Shown here one piece after another: positions 50,001-54,594 of a stretch of 64,000 nucleotides of DNA. Made by a program: the position numbers and the translations under genes. The notes beneath the pieces were generated by a model. It saw only the letters and a list, made by a program, of their open reading frames with translations. It was not told the origin of the DNA and did not search any database. The stretch's first letter is position 1; each line of letters starts with the position of its first letter. The DNA is taken from the NCBI GenBank assembly GCA_903813345.2, contig CAIIXF020000011.1, forward strand, positions 24,046,166 through 24,110,165, read 5' to 3'. Source of the DNA: Owenia fusiformis (lineage: Eukaryota > Annelida > Polychaeta > Sabellida > Oweniidae).

Positions 50001-51560
50001 TCCTGGGACCTTAAGTCTCATTGAGAATTCTTTCAATATTTTGATAGGAACCCCATTTTTGCATTTTAGTCCATATATGAAGGTAAAACCTCTTGGCGTG
50101 TCAGTGTCACCCAAGAGTAACCTGACCACGTGATTTCCTAGTTAGCCCTCCAATTAGATGGCTTAATCGGCCAAATTAGAAATAAAATTAAAGTAATTTA
50201 CAGTATAAAATCACTCATCAGTACGCAGATCAAAATTAATGAATCACGAGGTGCAAGCTACATGTACCCCAGGACCACTTGTTGAAGTAACCTTAGTAAA
50301 ATTACATAATGGTGCCGAGTTATGACATCTTTGACATATTATATTCACATATCACGAATTGCAGATATAGTGGTACATTTACATCTGAAGCAAACTAACA
50401 ACAACATTCTATCACTTCAACTGTCGGCACTAAGTTATGTGGCCTTATCCAGTTCCATGTATAGTTCGTTATCTGGTACCAGGCCTATTAATAATCCTGC
50501 TTACCTTCGTCTGAGGCTTCCACTGTGTTGCAGCCTTATGCTAACCTAAATTCCTGTATGTTCTATTCTGTTGATATGTGTCATGTCGTGATCACAAAAT
50601 TTGAAATCAAACCAGCTGCCATTTTTCGCAATTTATTTAAATCTTTGTCTAAAGAACAGTTTATGGTGTTCAACATGCCATGTTGTCTACCCAAGTAATT
50701 TCCTGCGACATCTCATATACTCTGTCTGTACTGTATTAACCTTCTTCTAAGGCCACTGTACCGTGGCCTTCCAGTAAAGATATATTCCGTAACCTTCTTC
50801 TAAGGCCACTGTACCGTGGCCTTCCAGTAAAGATATATTCCGTAATCATAAAATTTGAAATCATATGTCCGCCATTTTTCCACATTACAATTTGAATTGC
50901 GAGTTTTGGTCTTATTATCTCACCAAAAATTCCAAAACACACATAAAGTGATCAGTGTATTAGTTCACATCTTCTGGATCGCTAACTTAGAATTTACAGC
51001 CAGTTACTAATGTTCGTCCAGTTTTCGAACATCGCCATTTTTCTTGCAGCCAATTTGATTTAATTTTAGACAAAATCCTGATGAAATCATGTCATATCTC
51101 GTCAAGGAGCCGAGCGGGTCCGTTTTAATTAATGATTTATTTATCTGGCGATTTTTAAAATATTCAATAAATTTATGACAAGGCGGCCAGCTTTTTTCAA
51201 ATGGAGTTCACAGTATTCCAGATGAAATCCCCTCTAGCCAATTATTGGCTAGAGACTTGAGTAAGTCTGTATAATTACAATATGGTAGTTTGGAGCATAC
51301 TGTAGGATACAAAATATACGAGGAGTCACATGACAATCCTGGTAGACTACCGAGTAGGGAGTGAATATGTAAGTCTATCAAACCTAGAAAAACTATCTAG
51401 TATTGATGACTAATACCCAATGTGCCATAATCTGACGAATAGACTAAACTTAGGAATAAAGAAAAAGCTAACTTACTTCTCCGAAATTTGTTCCCAAGAG
51501 TGCTTGCTCCCATTTTGGTATACTGGTGCTCCCAGCACTCTTTTGACGCTTCTTTGACAT
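7583..51560 (-). CDS. SPAG17: SPAG17, ciliary central-pair (C1a projection) protein; complete 34-exon model
   Basis: SPAG17 is the animal homologue of Chlamydomonas PF6, a scaffold of the C1a projection of the axonemal central pair needed for ciliary and flagellar motility. Coding exons in transcript order: 51477-51560, 49583-49726, 49164-49355, 47317-47482, 46620-46844, 46143-46327, 45697-45841, 45140-45345, 44768-44905, 44191-44467, 43360-43593, 42734-42889, 41308-41510, 40769-40923, 40157-40347, 39829-40013, 36942-37118, 36442-36724, 34745-34906, 34394-34524, 33922-34042, 33530-33705, 33020-33152, 32615-32820, 32185-32329, 31714-31887, 30359-31103, 29775-29935, 29234-29439, 21326-21587, 20747-21045, 20266-20517, 7814-8096, 7583-7626. 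All junctions are GT/AG and the phases chain without conflict to 6,846 nt (2,281 residues). Recognition rests on many blocks, including '[14 protein letters not shown]', '[13 protein letters not shown]' and 'PGLLSRNLH'-like '[14 protein letters not shown]'. The last exon is the least certain. Confidence 0.93.
8368..8570 (+). repeat. Dispersed repeat, copy 2 (partner at 2930-3170)
   Basis: Direct-orientation, diverged partner of the repeat in the centre of the left foldback, here in the last large intron of SPAG17. Shared blocks include 'tccttggtgtt' and 'gattgtgat'. The copy is not flanked by inverted-repeat arms here, so the unit moves or was copied independently of the foldback. Confidence 0.55.
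9035..9305 (+). repeat. Imperfect tandem repeat of about 100-135 bp, three partial copies
   Basis: The phrase 'ggcctttaaattaacaaaa' recurs near 9039 and 9180 and as 'ggacctttaaattgacaaaa' near 9275, each followed by a variant of 'tttgaatgcttgtt' in the first two. It lies upstream of the glycosyltransferase gene in SPAG17's long intron. No function is evident. Confidence 0.55.
9759..13616 (+). CDS. GT31-family (beta-1,3-galactosyltransferase-like) glycosyltransferase, nested in SPAG17 intron
   Basis: Coding exons 9759-10152 and 12862-13616 join in phase 1 (donor 'tttag|gtgagg', acceptor 'ttttcag|acag') to give 382 residues, usual for the family. Type II membrane layout: short head, hydrophobic segment about residues 6-27, stem, then lumenal domain. 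GT31 marks are 'RRAIRASW' (138-145), '[18 protein letters not shown]', '[15 protein letters not shown]' and '[10 protein letters not shown]'. GT31 enzymes transfer Gal, GalNAc or GlcNAc in beta-1,3 linkage in the Golgi; donor and acceptor cannot be named here. The metal-binding DxD is altered: 'RVTQDVVV' (about 219-226) keeps one Asp only. The gene runs opposite to its host SPAG17. Its ~2.7-kb intron holds a foldback element. Confidence 0.85.
11705..12423. repeat. Foldback element, arms ~310 bp, in the glycosyltransferase intron
   Basis: Left arm about 11705-12018 is repeated inverted at about 12120-12423; e.g. 'gcgcaacagattttggacag' on the left and its reverse complement near 12390. The ends 'aaaggaggaggga' and 'tccctcctccttt' define the boundaries. 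The ~100-bp centre has its own small inverted pair around 'aagtgattcctttta'. No clear target-site duplication was found. A non-autonomous DNA transposon is the likely source. Confidence 0.75.
13735..15110 (+). repeat. 162-bp tandem array with a 486-bp higher-order period
   Basis: Unit spacing is exactly 162 bp from the third to the eighth copy. Because 162 is divisible by three, one frame stays open and makes two 151-codon open stretches (14028-14483, 14514-14969) exactly 486 bp apart, showing that a block of three units was duplicated as a whole. The open frames are a by-product of the period, not genes: no start context, splice signals or recognised domain. Confidence 0.85.
15092..15097 (+). 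terminator. Possible polyadenylation signal for the glycosyltransferase
   Basis: I noticed no AATAAA between the glycosyltransferase stop (13616) and this one, which lies at the end of the tandem array. If used, the array would be transcribed as 3' untranslated sequence. This is inference. Confidence 0.25.
16088..18295. repeat. C-rich repeat region with GGGCCGT/ACGGGCC ends
   Basis: Diverged units of roughly 200-350 bp repeat 'agtgcccagaaagcaccaaa', 'catcaaatagc', 'ttctgggg' and long C runs followed by A runs. The left edge 'cagggccgt' and right edge 'ttacgggcctg' are approximately inverted. A separate foldback (16556-17153) has jumped into one unit. C tracts of 10-16 bases occur at about 16440-16490. 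Related short C-rich copies are at 43127-43316 and 52272-52454. Confidence 0.6.
16556..17153. mobile_element. Foldback DNA transposon with 8-9-bp target-site duplication
   Basis: The flanks are 'gttttatgt' on the left (16548-16556) and 'gttttatgt' on the right (17154-17162). Removing the insert restores the unit seen elsewhere in the C-rich array ('gaattt...catgtattgtctcag'). The ends are 'ttact' and 'agtaa'. Nearly the full length is paired: left arm 16556-16825 with right arm about 16895-17153, e.g. 'ttggagcgctggagtacttc' on the left and its complement near 16972. The size is about 598 bp with no coding capacity. An 8-9-bp duplication with long inverted arms suggests a Mutator-like (or hAT-like) non-autonomous element. 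Confidence 0.8.
18296..20265. other. SPAG17 intron segment with diverged repeats
   Basis: No exon was recognised. Contents: a 23-bp perfect inverted pair at 19145-19245, and two diverged copies of a ~130-bp unit at about 19545-19805 ('ccatttt.aatttt', 'tttgagtata'). A 'ggcggccatcttgaaaa' phrase near 19990 recurs at 28020-28320. Confidence 0.5.
19145..19245. repeat. 23-bp perfect inverted repeat around a ~55-bp loop
   Basis: 'tgacctgaatcgattgcaaa' and its complement 'tttgcaatcgattcaggtca' face each other. This could be the core of a small MITE; no outer ends or target duplication were identified. Confidence 0.6.
20266..21587 (-). CDS. SPAG17: SPAG17 exons 30-32 (residues ~1903-2173)
   Basis: Exons 30 and 31 encode a long Pro/Ser/Thr-rich, probably disordered linker with a repeated 'LRPG.PTPAH' phrase (once in exon 30, once in exon 31), suggesting local internal duplication. 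Exon 32 (20266-20517) starts '[14 protein letters not shown]' and carries the ASH-like beta-sandwich: '[20 protein letters not shown]' and '[16 protein letters not shown]'. The following intron of about 12.2 kb contains the GT31 gene on the other strand. Confidence 0.9.
21746..21921. mobile_element. 176-bp MITE with CAGTAAAACC / GGTTTCACTG ends
   Basis: Terminal 'cagtaaaaccc' and 'ggtttcactg' are imperfect inverted repeats. The interior repeats 'gtgttccact' and 'agaggt' like the copy at 5577-5735. A 63-bp minimal relative with both ends lies at 34945-35007 and a lone end at about 44995. It is pogo/Tigger-like by end sequence only. Confidence 0.6.
22248..22514 (+). pseudogene. Possible 3' end of a non-LTR retrotransposon
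   Basis: An open stretch contains '[11 protein letters not shown]' and, later, '[20 protein letters not shown]'. A Cys-rich 'CPLC' followed by a helical tail is the usual pattern at the C-terminus of LINE reverse transcriptases, with the 'H...C' part apparently deleted. An A/T-rich tail follows. No reverse transcriptase core is present, so identity is tentative. Confidence 0.3.
22618..23721. mobile_element. Foldback transposon (TATATAGTAGCCCGG ends) with internal non-repeated cargo
   Basis: The ends 'tatatagtagcccggacag' and its complement bound arms of about 280 bp (22618-22900 and about 23445-23721). The unpaired ~550-bp middle includes a plus-strand run '[20 protein letters not shown]' then '[11 protein letters not shown]' and a stop (about 22978-23085), a Cys-rich fragment without start or splice sites, read as carried cargo. 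No target duplication is certain. Confidence 0.7.
24463..24873. mobile_element. MITE with ~26-bp inverted ends and an internal direct repeat
   Basis: The ends 'aaaggacgattctcgg' and 'ccgagaatcgtccttt' are inverted, extending to 'gggagaac' / 'gttctcc'. Inside, a ~190-bp direct repeat occurs twice, each copy with 'gagcattatccctgcttc', 'tagattt', 'atttaatttggg' and 'tattag'. It lies just upstream of the nested secreted-protein gene. Confidence 0.65.
25021..25079 (+). promoter_or_regulatory. Candidate 5' untranslated exon of the nested secreted-protein gene
   Basis: A run ending 'agatacag' meets a consensus donor 'gtaagt' at 25080, 1.5 kb before the first coding exon, whose acceptor (26540-26541) needs an upstream partner. 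The AT-rich 'atatttaatac' nearby could be a TATA-like element. This is inferred from splice signals only. Confidence 0.35.
26566..28785 (+). CDS. Small secreted four-cysteine protein, nested in SPAG17 intron; function unknown
   Basis: Coding exons 26566-26647, 27259-27320 and 28537-28785 join in phases 1 and 0 to give 130 residues. Signals: acceptor 'gttttag' before the first coding exon, donor 'gtacgt', acceptor 'cattctag', donor 'gtaaga', acceptor 'gtgacag'. Residues 1-17 form a signal peptide ('[13 protein letters not shown]'), so the product is probably exported. The mature part (about 112 residues) has four Cys: 'QCTG', '[11 protein letters not shown]', 'GRCYYYPS' and '[10 protein letters not shown]'. 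It is rich in Gly, Tyr and alternating polar/hydrophobic residues, suggesting a compact beta fold. I do not recognise the family. AATAAA follows 71 nt after the stop. The gene is antisense to SPAG17, between its exons 30 and 29. Confidence 0.75.
27416..27995 (+). mobile_element. Short element with TGTCACCAC inverted ends and terminal hairpin
   Basis: The left end is 'tgtcaccac' (27416-27424); the right end is a near-perfect hairpin 'tgtcaccac' - loop - 'gtggtgaca' (27972-27995) followed by 'taaaa'. Between them are diverged tandem copies of a 'caatttgaagcaagttgaaa' / 'gaccttgagaaggtca' unit and then a GC-richer 'cgccacccg' repeat (27900-27940). The design is the same as the pearl-like element at 13692-15670 (ends, internal tandem array, short GC-rich simple repeat, right-hand hairpin, 'ataaaa') with different tandem sequence. 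It sits inside the intron of the secreted-protein gene. Confidence 0.65.
28010..28440 (+). repeat. Diverged tandem units with 'ggccat' / 'actggtattt' phrases
   Basis: Phrases like 'ttgaaccaa..ccattcactggtattt', 'ggccatcttgaaaa' and 'atcaaagat' recur about every 90-150 bp. Similar wording occurs near 19980-20060 in another SPAG17 intron. No coding value. Confidence 0.45.
28856..28861 (+). terminator. Polyadenylation signal of the secreted-protein gene
   Basis: A canonical AATAAA lies about 70 nt after the TAG stop at 28783-28785, with A/T-rich sequence following. Confidence 0.6.
29234..32329 (-). CDS. SPAG17: SPAG17 exons 25-29 (residues ~1426-1902)
   Basis: Exons 25-26 continue the 'DGT' beta-type repeats ('[20 protein letters not shown]', '[19 protein letters not shown]'). 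Exon 27 (30359-31103, 745 nt) is by far the largest and carries the best conserved part: '[16 protein letters not shown]', '[20 protein letters not shown]', '[14 protein letters not shown]' and '[11 protein letters not shown]'. Exons 28-29 form a charged helical segment ending in a Pro-rich stretch and '[19 protein letters not shown]'. Confidence 0.93.
32434..32490 (+). repeat. Antisense partial copy of SPAG17 exon 17 in a SPAG17 intron
   Basis: A plus-strand stretch beginning 'gggggagtgctaaatctcgc' matches the coding sequence of SPAG17 exon 17 (36990-37045, minus) with about five mismatches over about 57 bp. It lies between exons 25 and 24 in the opposite orientation to the gene. One mismatch makes an in-frame TAG, so it is not a usable exon. 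Confidence 0.8.
32615..37118 (-). CDS. SPAG17: SPAG17 exons 17-24 (residues ~963-1425)
   Basis: Exon 17 (36942-37118) is Arg/Ser/Glu-rich and ends 'HVEEKYWP'. Exon 18 has '[20 protein letters not shown]' and '[12 protein letters not shown]'. Exon 19 has '[20 protein letters not shown]'; exon 20 is Pro/Lys-rich. Exon 21 gives '[20 protein letters not shown]', followed in exons 22-24 by short repeated beta-type segments of the form 'DGT.I....D.S', e.g. '[17 protein letters not shown]' and '[17 protein letters not shown]', a hallmark of the middle of SPAG17. A mariner element sits in the intron between exons 18 and 19. Confidence 0.9.
34945..35007. mobile_element. 63-bp minimal MITE with CAGTAAAACC / TTTCACTG ends
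   Basis: 'cagtaaaacctgtc' at the left and 'acagatttcactg' at the right share the ends of the 176-bp MITE at 21746-21921, but almost the whole interior is missing or different. It lies just upstream (transcript sense) of SPAG17 exon 19. Confidence 0.45.
35104..36161 (+). mobile_element. Mariner/Tc1-type transposon with intact ends, internally deleted
   Basis: About 34-bp near-perfect inverted ends: 'cagggtgggcc' then A-run, 'gttcaccctttt' on the left and the complement on the right, with TA at 35102-35103 and 36162-36163. The element is inserted in the SPAG17 intron between exons 18 and 19. Its size (1,058 bp) is less than the ~1.3 kb of a full element, and only the 3' half of the transposase remains. 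Confidence 0.85.
35685..36008 (+). pseudogene. Transposase C-terminal half (DDE type)
   Basis: Open frame from '[12 protein letters not shown]' (second catalytic Asp) to '[20 protein letters not shown]' (third acidic residue region), ending at TAA 36006-36008 after '[11 protein letters not shown]'. The first catalytic Asp and the DNA-binding domain are absent from the element, so it cannot make a working transposase. The remaining frame is undamaged, which suggests a fairly recent insertion. Confidence 0.8.
37119..39828 (-). other. SPAG17 intron 16, 2.7 kb, no recognised feature
   Basis: Phases on both sides agree (0/0), so no missing exon is required, although a short phase-0 exon cannot be excluded. 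Plain AT-rich sequence; short C runs near 38487. Confidence 0.5.
39829..43593 (-). CDS. SPAG17: SPAG17 exons 11-16 (residues ~588-962)
   Basis: Exon 11 (43360-43593) encodes '[20 protein letters not shown]' and '[14 protein letters not shown]'. Exon 12 is Ser/Pro-rich. Exon 13 contains '[18 protein letters not shown]'. Exon 14 contains '[20 protein letters not shown]' and 'NLHSNVGFR', strongly diagnostic. Exon 15 continues '[20 protein letters not shown]' into a Lys/Ser-rich linker. Exon 16 is a charged, likely helical Glu/Lys segment. The intron upstream of exon 15 contains a short tandem repeat close to the acceptor (40396-40500). Confidence 0.9.
40396..40500 (+). repeat. Short tandem repeat (~25-35 bp x 4)
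   Basis: Four imperfect copies of 'ctatattcygtcaaaagctca' lie within 150 bp of the exon 15 acceptor (40347) of SPAG17. Not coding. Confidence 0.7.
41511..42733 (-). other. SPAG17 intron 12, 1.2 kb
   Basis: No exon was seen. It contains a weak tandem region at about 41985-42085 in which 'cttgtctcatga' and 'atgtgtagta' alternate. Confidence 0.5.
43127..43316. mobile_element. Short C-rich element with GCCTGTAGCCAG / CTGGCTACTGGGC ends
   Basis: Left 'ggcctgtagccagg' and right 'ctggctactgggc' are inverted. The interior has 'ccatatttggg'-type and 'ttgaaagaattttt' phrases shared in part with 52272-52454. It abuts SPAG17 exon 11 (43360), 44 bp beyond its donor. Confidence 0.55.
43655..43915. repeat. 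Two adjacent palindromes (39-bp and 23-bp perfect arms)
   Basis: 'tgatttgaagtgcaatacag' (within 43659-43697) is inverted at 43764-43803. 'ctgtattgctactgagattg' near 43826 is inverted near 43890. The shared 'caatacag' word links both hairpins, suggesting one compound MITE in the intron next to SPAG17 exon 11. Confidence 0.7.
44191..47482 (-). CDS. SPAG17: SPAG17 exons 4-10 (residues ~141-587)
   Basis: Exon 4 is a low-complexity Lys/Glu/Pro block ('[15 protein letters not shown]'), probably disordered. Exon 5 carries '[20 protein letters not shown]', a conserved family block. Exon 6 gives '[19 protein letters not shown]', exon 7 '[19 protein letters not shown]', and exon 8 a Pro-rich linker, then '[20 protein letters not shown]'. 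Exons 9-10 continue with '[20 protein letters not shown]'. Phases are 0,1,1,0,1,0,0,1 through the block. Introns are short (about 250-800 bp) compared with the 3' half of the gene. Confidence 0.9.
47483..49163 (-). other. SPAG17 intron 3, 1.7 kb, nothing recognised
   Basis: AT-rich. Phase 0 on both flanking exons. No repeat structure or coding stretch was recognised. Confidence 0.5.
49164..51560 (-). CDS. SPAG17: SPAG17 exons 1-3 (residues 1-140)
   Basis: Exon 1 (51477-51560) starts at ATG 51558-51560 with a basic 'MSKKRQKS' head; the next residues '[12 protein letters not shown]' correspond to the conserved N-terminus ('W.P.L...F') of SPAG17. Exon 2 (49583-49726) holds '[12 protein letters not shown]' and '[12 protein letters not shown]'. 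Exon 3 (49164-49355) holds '[20 protein letters not shown]', matching the family segment that follows. All three junctions are phase 0. No longer in-frame N-terminus is needed by comparison with the family. Confidence 0.9.
49727..51476 (-). other. SPAG17 intron 1, 1.75 kb
   Basis: No further exon was recognised. Contains the duplicated palindromic unit at 50738-50846 and otherwise unremarkable sequence. Confidence 0.5.
50738..50846. repeat. Direct duplication of a ~54-bp unit containing a palindrome
   Basis: Two virtually identical copies start 'taaccttcttctaaggccac'. Each includes 'aaggccactgtaccgtggcc' followed by 'tt', a near-perfect 22-bp palindrome. Near-identity indicates a recent event. 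Confidence 0.8.
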
Positions 51561-51672
51561 GACAAAAATAAAGGTGATATGTTTTCATCAAAGAGAAATG
51601 ATATGCAAATTTAACTTCTGAAGAAAACGGTGAAATTCTCAAATTTTCGAACAAAATTTCATTTTGATGAAG

Positions 51673-51704
51673 GCCGCCATCTTTGTTTAGGTTGTTTTGG
51701 AGAC
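51673..51704 (-). promoter_or_regulatory. Candidate SPAG17 promoter: YY1-type site and degenerate X-box
   Basis: On the minus strand, 'aagatggcggc' (51673-51683) is a perfect YY1 core in the sense orientation, 113 nt before the start codon, where such sites often mark TATA-less start sites. Just upstream, plus-strand 'gttgttttggagac' (51691-51704) fits the loose RFX X-box pattern RYYNYY-N2-RRNRAC found at many ciliary genes. Both are short; 'aaatggcggc' words also occur in repeats in this window, so either match could be chance. Confidence 0.35.
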
Positions 51705-52271
51705 TGAGCATGTCTAAAAGTCAGATTTCTTTAGACGGAAGAAATACTCATTTTTATAAATATTTACTAAATGCATCAACTATGAATAAACTAATGGCGT
51801 TTTATAATATCGCTATGTGTCATCTAATATGTTCACACCTTTATAAGGTATAGAAATATGGTATATTATAAATATTTTATTGTTTCCGTTTCTCAGCAAA
51901 TCACTACTTTAACCCGCGAAATTTAAACGAACAAAAGGGCTGTCCAATAATGTAGATTTCCGTTCGGTGCTTTTTTCCCGGGGGGATTTTATATTACTGC
52001 TTATACTTGTGGAACGATATTGATTGATCTACTGCCATGTTATAAACACATGGCATGATTTTTGATATATAATTTTAGTGCAGAAAATCCAAGATTGCCA
52101 CATAACATTTACCTAGAATCCTTAAAAACTAACAAATATCATAAAATACCCTCAGAATAAAATCCATATTCAATCCCTCCCAGTAAATTGCCTCTATATA
52201 TCTTAACCAGGTAAACATCATCTAGTTTCTGATAACCACACTACAATGTGATGTTATAATCGATGTACAGG

Positions 52272-52454
52272 CCCGTTGCCAGAGGGGGGGGGGAGCGGGG
52301 GGAGTGGCCGTTTCCCCTCCCCCTAGCCAGAAATTCTTTCAAAATCATGCAGTTTTTCACCATTTAGAGCCATTTTCGCATTTTCCCCCCACCTGGCAAA
52401 AGCTCCCCCTTGGTAAAACCACTCCCCCATGGCAAAAGCTGGCTACGGGCCTGA
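52272..52454. mobile_element. C/G-rich element with CAGGCCCGTTGCCAG / CTGGCTACGGGCCTG ends
   Basis: Inverted ends of about 15 bp enclose G runs (about 52283-52300), 'tttcaaaatcatgcagtttt' and C runs. The internal phrase and ends match the element at 43127-43316 and, more loosely, the borders of 16088-18295. It is in the SPAG17-GPCR intergenic space. Confidence 0.6.
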
Positions 52455-52504
52455 TGTGAAGACATTCCTTACAAACTGTCTTTATCTTGAAGTGAAATGA
52501 CAAG

Positions 52505-52702
52505 CTATAAATAATGTTGGTAAATACACCAGAGTAGTAATGGTATACATGTATTATTCAAATTTAACAAAATTTGACAATCCACCATTTTGTTTTCATT
52601 AGCTTCTATGTCATCTGGGGCTCCAATTAGTGATGGGTCATCTCGATATACATTTCCATTGAAGTTAAGGTCATCTTTGAACTCTGCAGTTTCAATCTCC
52701 AC
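52505..52702 (-). other. Orphan coding-like stretch
   Basis: The minus frame reads 'AEFKDDLNFNGNVYRDDPSL' then 'IGAPDDIEANENKMVD', an acidic composition unlike the AT-rich background. There is no homologue I recognise, no clear start and only a weak 'gtggag' acceptor. It could be a relic exon or chance. Confidence 0.25.
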
Positions 52703-53063
52703 TTATCTATGTCCTTTATTTACATGACTTCTAGTATTTCTGTCTCACTTAGTGATATCCATTAAGACCATTAAGCAAGAAGGCAATAAACAGTAGACAA
52801 ATGTCATTATTTTATAATGCATGTTCAAGTAGTAGACCAAAACACAACTAATGGACCTAATGCTGATGTACTCAAGTACCAGCAGCATTGAGACGAGTCC
52901 ATTTAAATTTAAAAATCAATGTGCTAAAGAGTTGAACTGTCTGTAAGTCATGAAGAGATTATCAGACTTGTAAAGAAGTAAAATCAGGAAAGAAAATGGC
53001 AAAATATCAAAAGCTGAATTGCATTTCAACAAGATCCATAACACATGTAACAGTGGATTAAAT

Positions 53064-53218
53064 AAAAATGGACTGTAACAAATACCTGGATTTATTGGTT
53101 TTTCAAAAAAAAAATTCTCAGAATAAAATGTGACATCATTTTTTTATGCTGGGCATAAAGAGTGTTATCACAATTTTTAAAAAACAGCAAATCCGGGTAT
53201 TTGTTACAGTCCATTTTT
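53064..53218. mobile_element. 155-bp MITE with AAAAATGGACTGTAACAAA ends
   Basis: 'aaaaatggactgtaacaaat' at the left and 'atttgttacagtccattttt' at the right are inverted over about 24 bp. The interior is unrelated AT-rich DNA. Flanking TA is possible on the right only. Non-coding. Confidence 0.75.
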
Positions 53219-53543
53219 GTATAATCTGCCGTTCCATTATATTCGTATTAGAAAACATGCTTAAAAACGATGAATTGTGATTAAAAGATGTTACATGACA
53301 GGAAATAGAAATACAGGGTACGGCTGATAATTTTTATCCAATCCATTTTAATAAAACACAACTACAATCAAAATCATATAAACTCAAAGTTTAGTAACTA
53401 TACTTGGCCAGGGAATGGTCTAAGTCAAAGTGGAAGAACTTCTAATGCATGCCAGACATATGTCTAATAAAGAACAAATAAAAGCAAACAAGCACAAAAT
53501 GACAATATAACACTTTGAAAGTACGGTCATAAGTTTTCCGAAA

Positions 53544-54594
53544 ATGTCAGAAGAAAGACCAATAACATGGTGGGTGTTGGTGATTTTAGGAGGGCTGTCA
53601 AGCCTGTTGAGCCTAGTAGGGAATGTTACAGTCGTATACCTCAAGAAGAAAAGGTCCTTACAGACACCAACAAATCAGGGGATATTCATGTTAGCCATGA
53701 CTGACATCACAGTTGCTGTGCTATTTATGCCATTCAAAGTGGTTGATTGGGCGAAATACACTGAACATAGCGTTTGGGTCTGCAATGCAATATATTGCTT
53801 TATGATAAATCAAGCGTTGGCATCAATATTGCTTCTGATGTTAGTAACAATCAAACGGTATATTGCTATTTCAAAACCATTGACAGTACCAAACATTGGT
53901 GACAAAGAAACAAATGACAATAGCTACATATGCGGTGTTATGTTACAGTGCCATTTTTGCGATCTTTAATTTGACAGGTTGGAATCATTTTTCCCATAAT
54001 AAACTATTCTTCAATATAACTGATGTGCAATGTGATGTGTTCAGAGATCTACGTGGCAGCCTAGCAGCGACTCTCGTTGTTTGCCATGTTTGGCCAGGAA
54101 TGATTCTTATGGGAATCTTGTACACCAAAATTTGGATTATTGTGAGGCGCCAAATCACGGCTATTCACAATGACATCATAATAACTGACAACCAATTAGA
54201 AATGAGAAACAACCAGGATAATTCGAGAAAATCATATGCAAAACGAAAAGCAGAATTGAAAGCAATCCGCTCTTTGATGATTATTGTGGGCTTATTTGTC
54301 GTAACACTGATGCCTTTGACGATCGTTTTAACTGTTCATTTTAAAGGGTTCACGATAGATATGTTTGAAACTCCACCCAACGTTGAAGGGATCCAATACT
54401 TCATTGTGTTTATTACAGCTATGTCGAATTCTTCAATAAATCCCTATGTGTACGGACTAACAAACAAGGCTTTTAAAGATGCTTTGAAAGAGACAAGACT
54501 TTATCGGTTCATCATTGTCAAGTATCAGTCTAGAATGAAAAATTCAAAATGTGCAACAGTTCAGATCATACCGTCTCCTGAGAAACTACATTAA
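53544..54594 (+). pseudogene. Class A G-protein-coupled receptor, single exon, frameshifted before TM4
   Basis: Frame 1 (53544-53969) starts ATG and encodes TM1 ('LSLVGNVTVVYL'), TM2 ('FMLAMTDITVAVLFMP', Asp 54), the TM3 Cys in 'VWVCNAIYC' (Cys 80) and the TM3 end 'TIKRYIAIS'. Frame 2, shifted by one base, carries TM4 ('AIFAIFNLTGW'), an extracellular Cys ('VQCDV'), TM5 ('HVWPGMILMGILYTKIW'), TM6 ('VVTLMPLTIVL'), TM7 with 'SSINPYVYG' and helix 8 ('NKAFKDALKE'). The switch must lie between 53884 and 53969, most simply one extra base near 53898. The DRY motif is KRY and CWxP is LMP. Ligand unknown. A sequencing error, a real pseudogene or a polymorphism are all possible; the rest is undamaged. 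Confidence 0.8.

Noticed and set aside
53884-53969. Programmed ribosomal frameshift in the GPCR
   Set aside because: No recognisable slippery heptamer or downstream structure; such frameshifting is not known in class A receptors, so an extra base is simpler.
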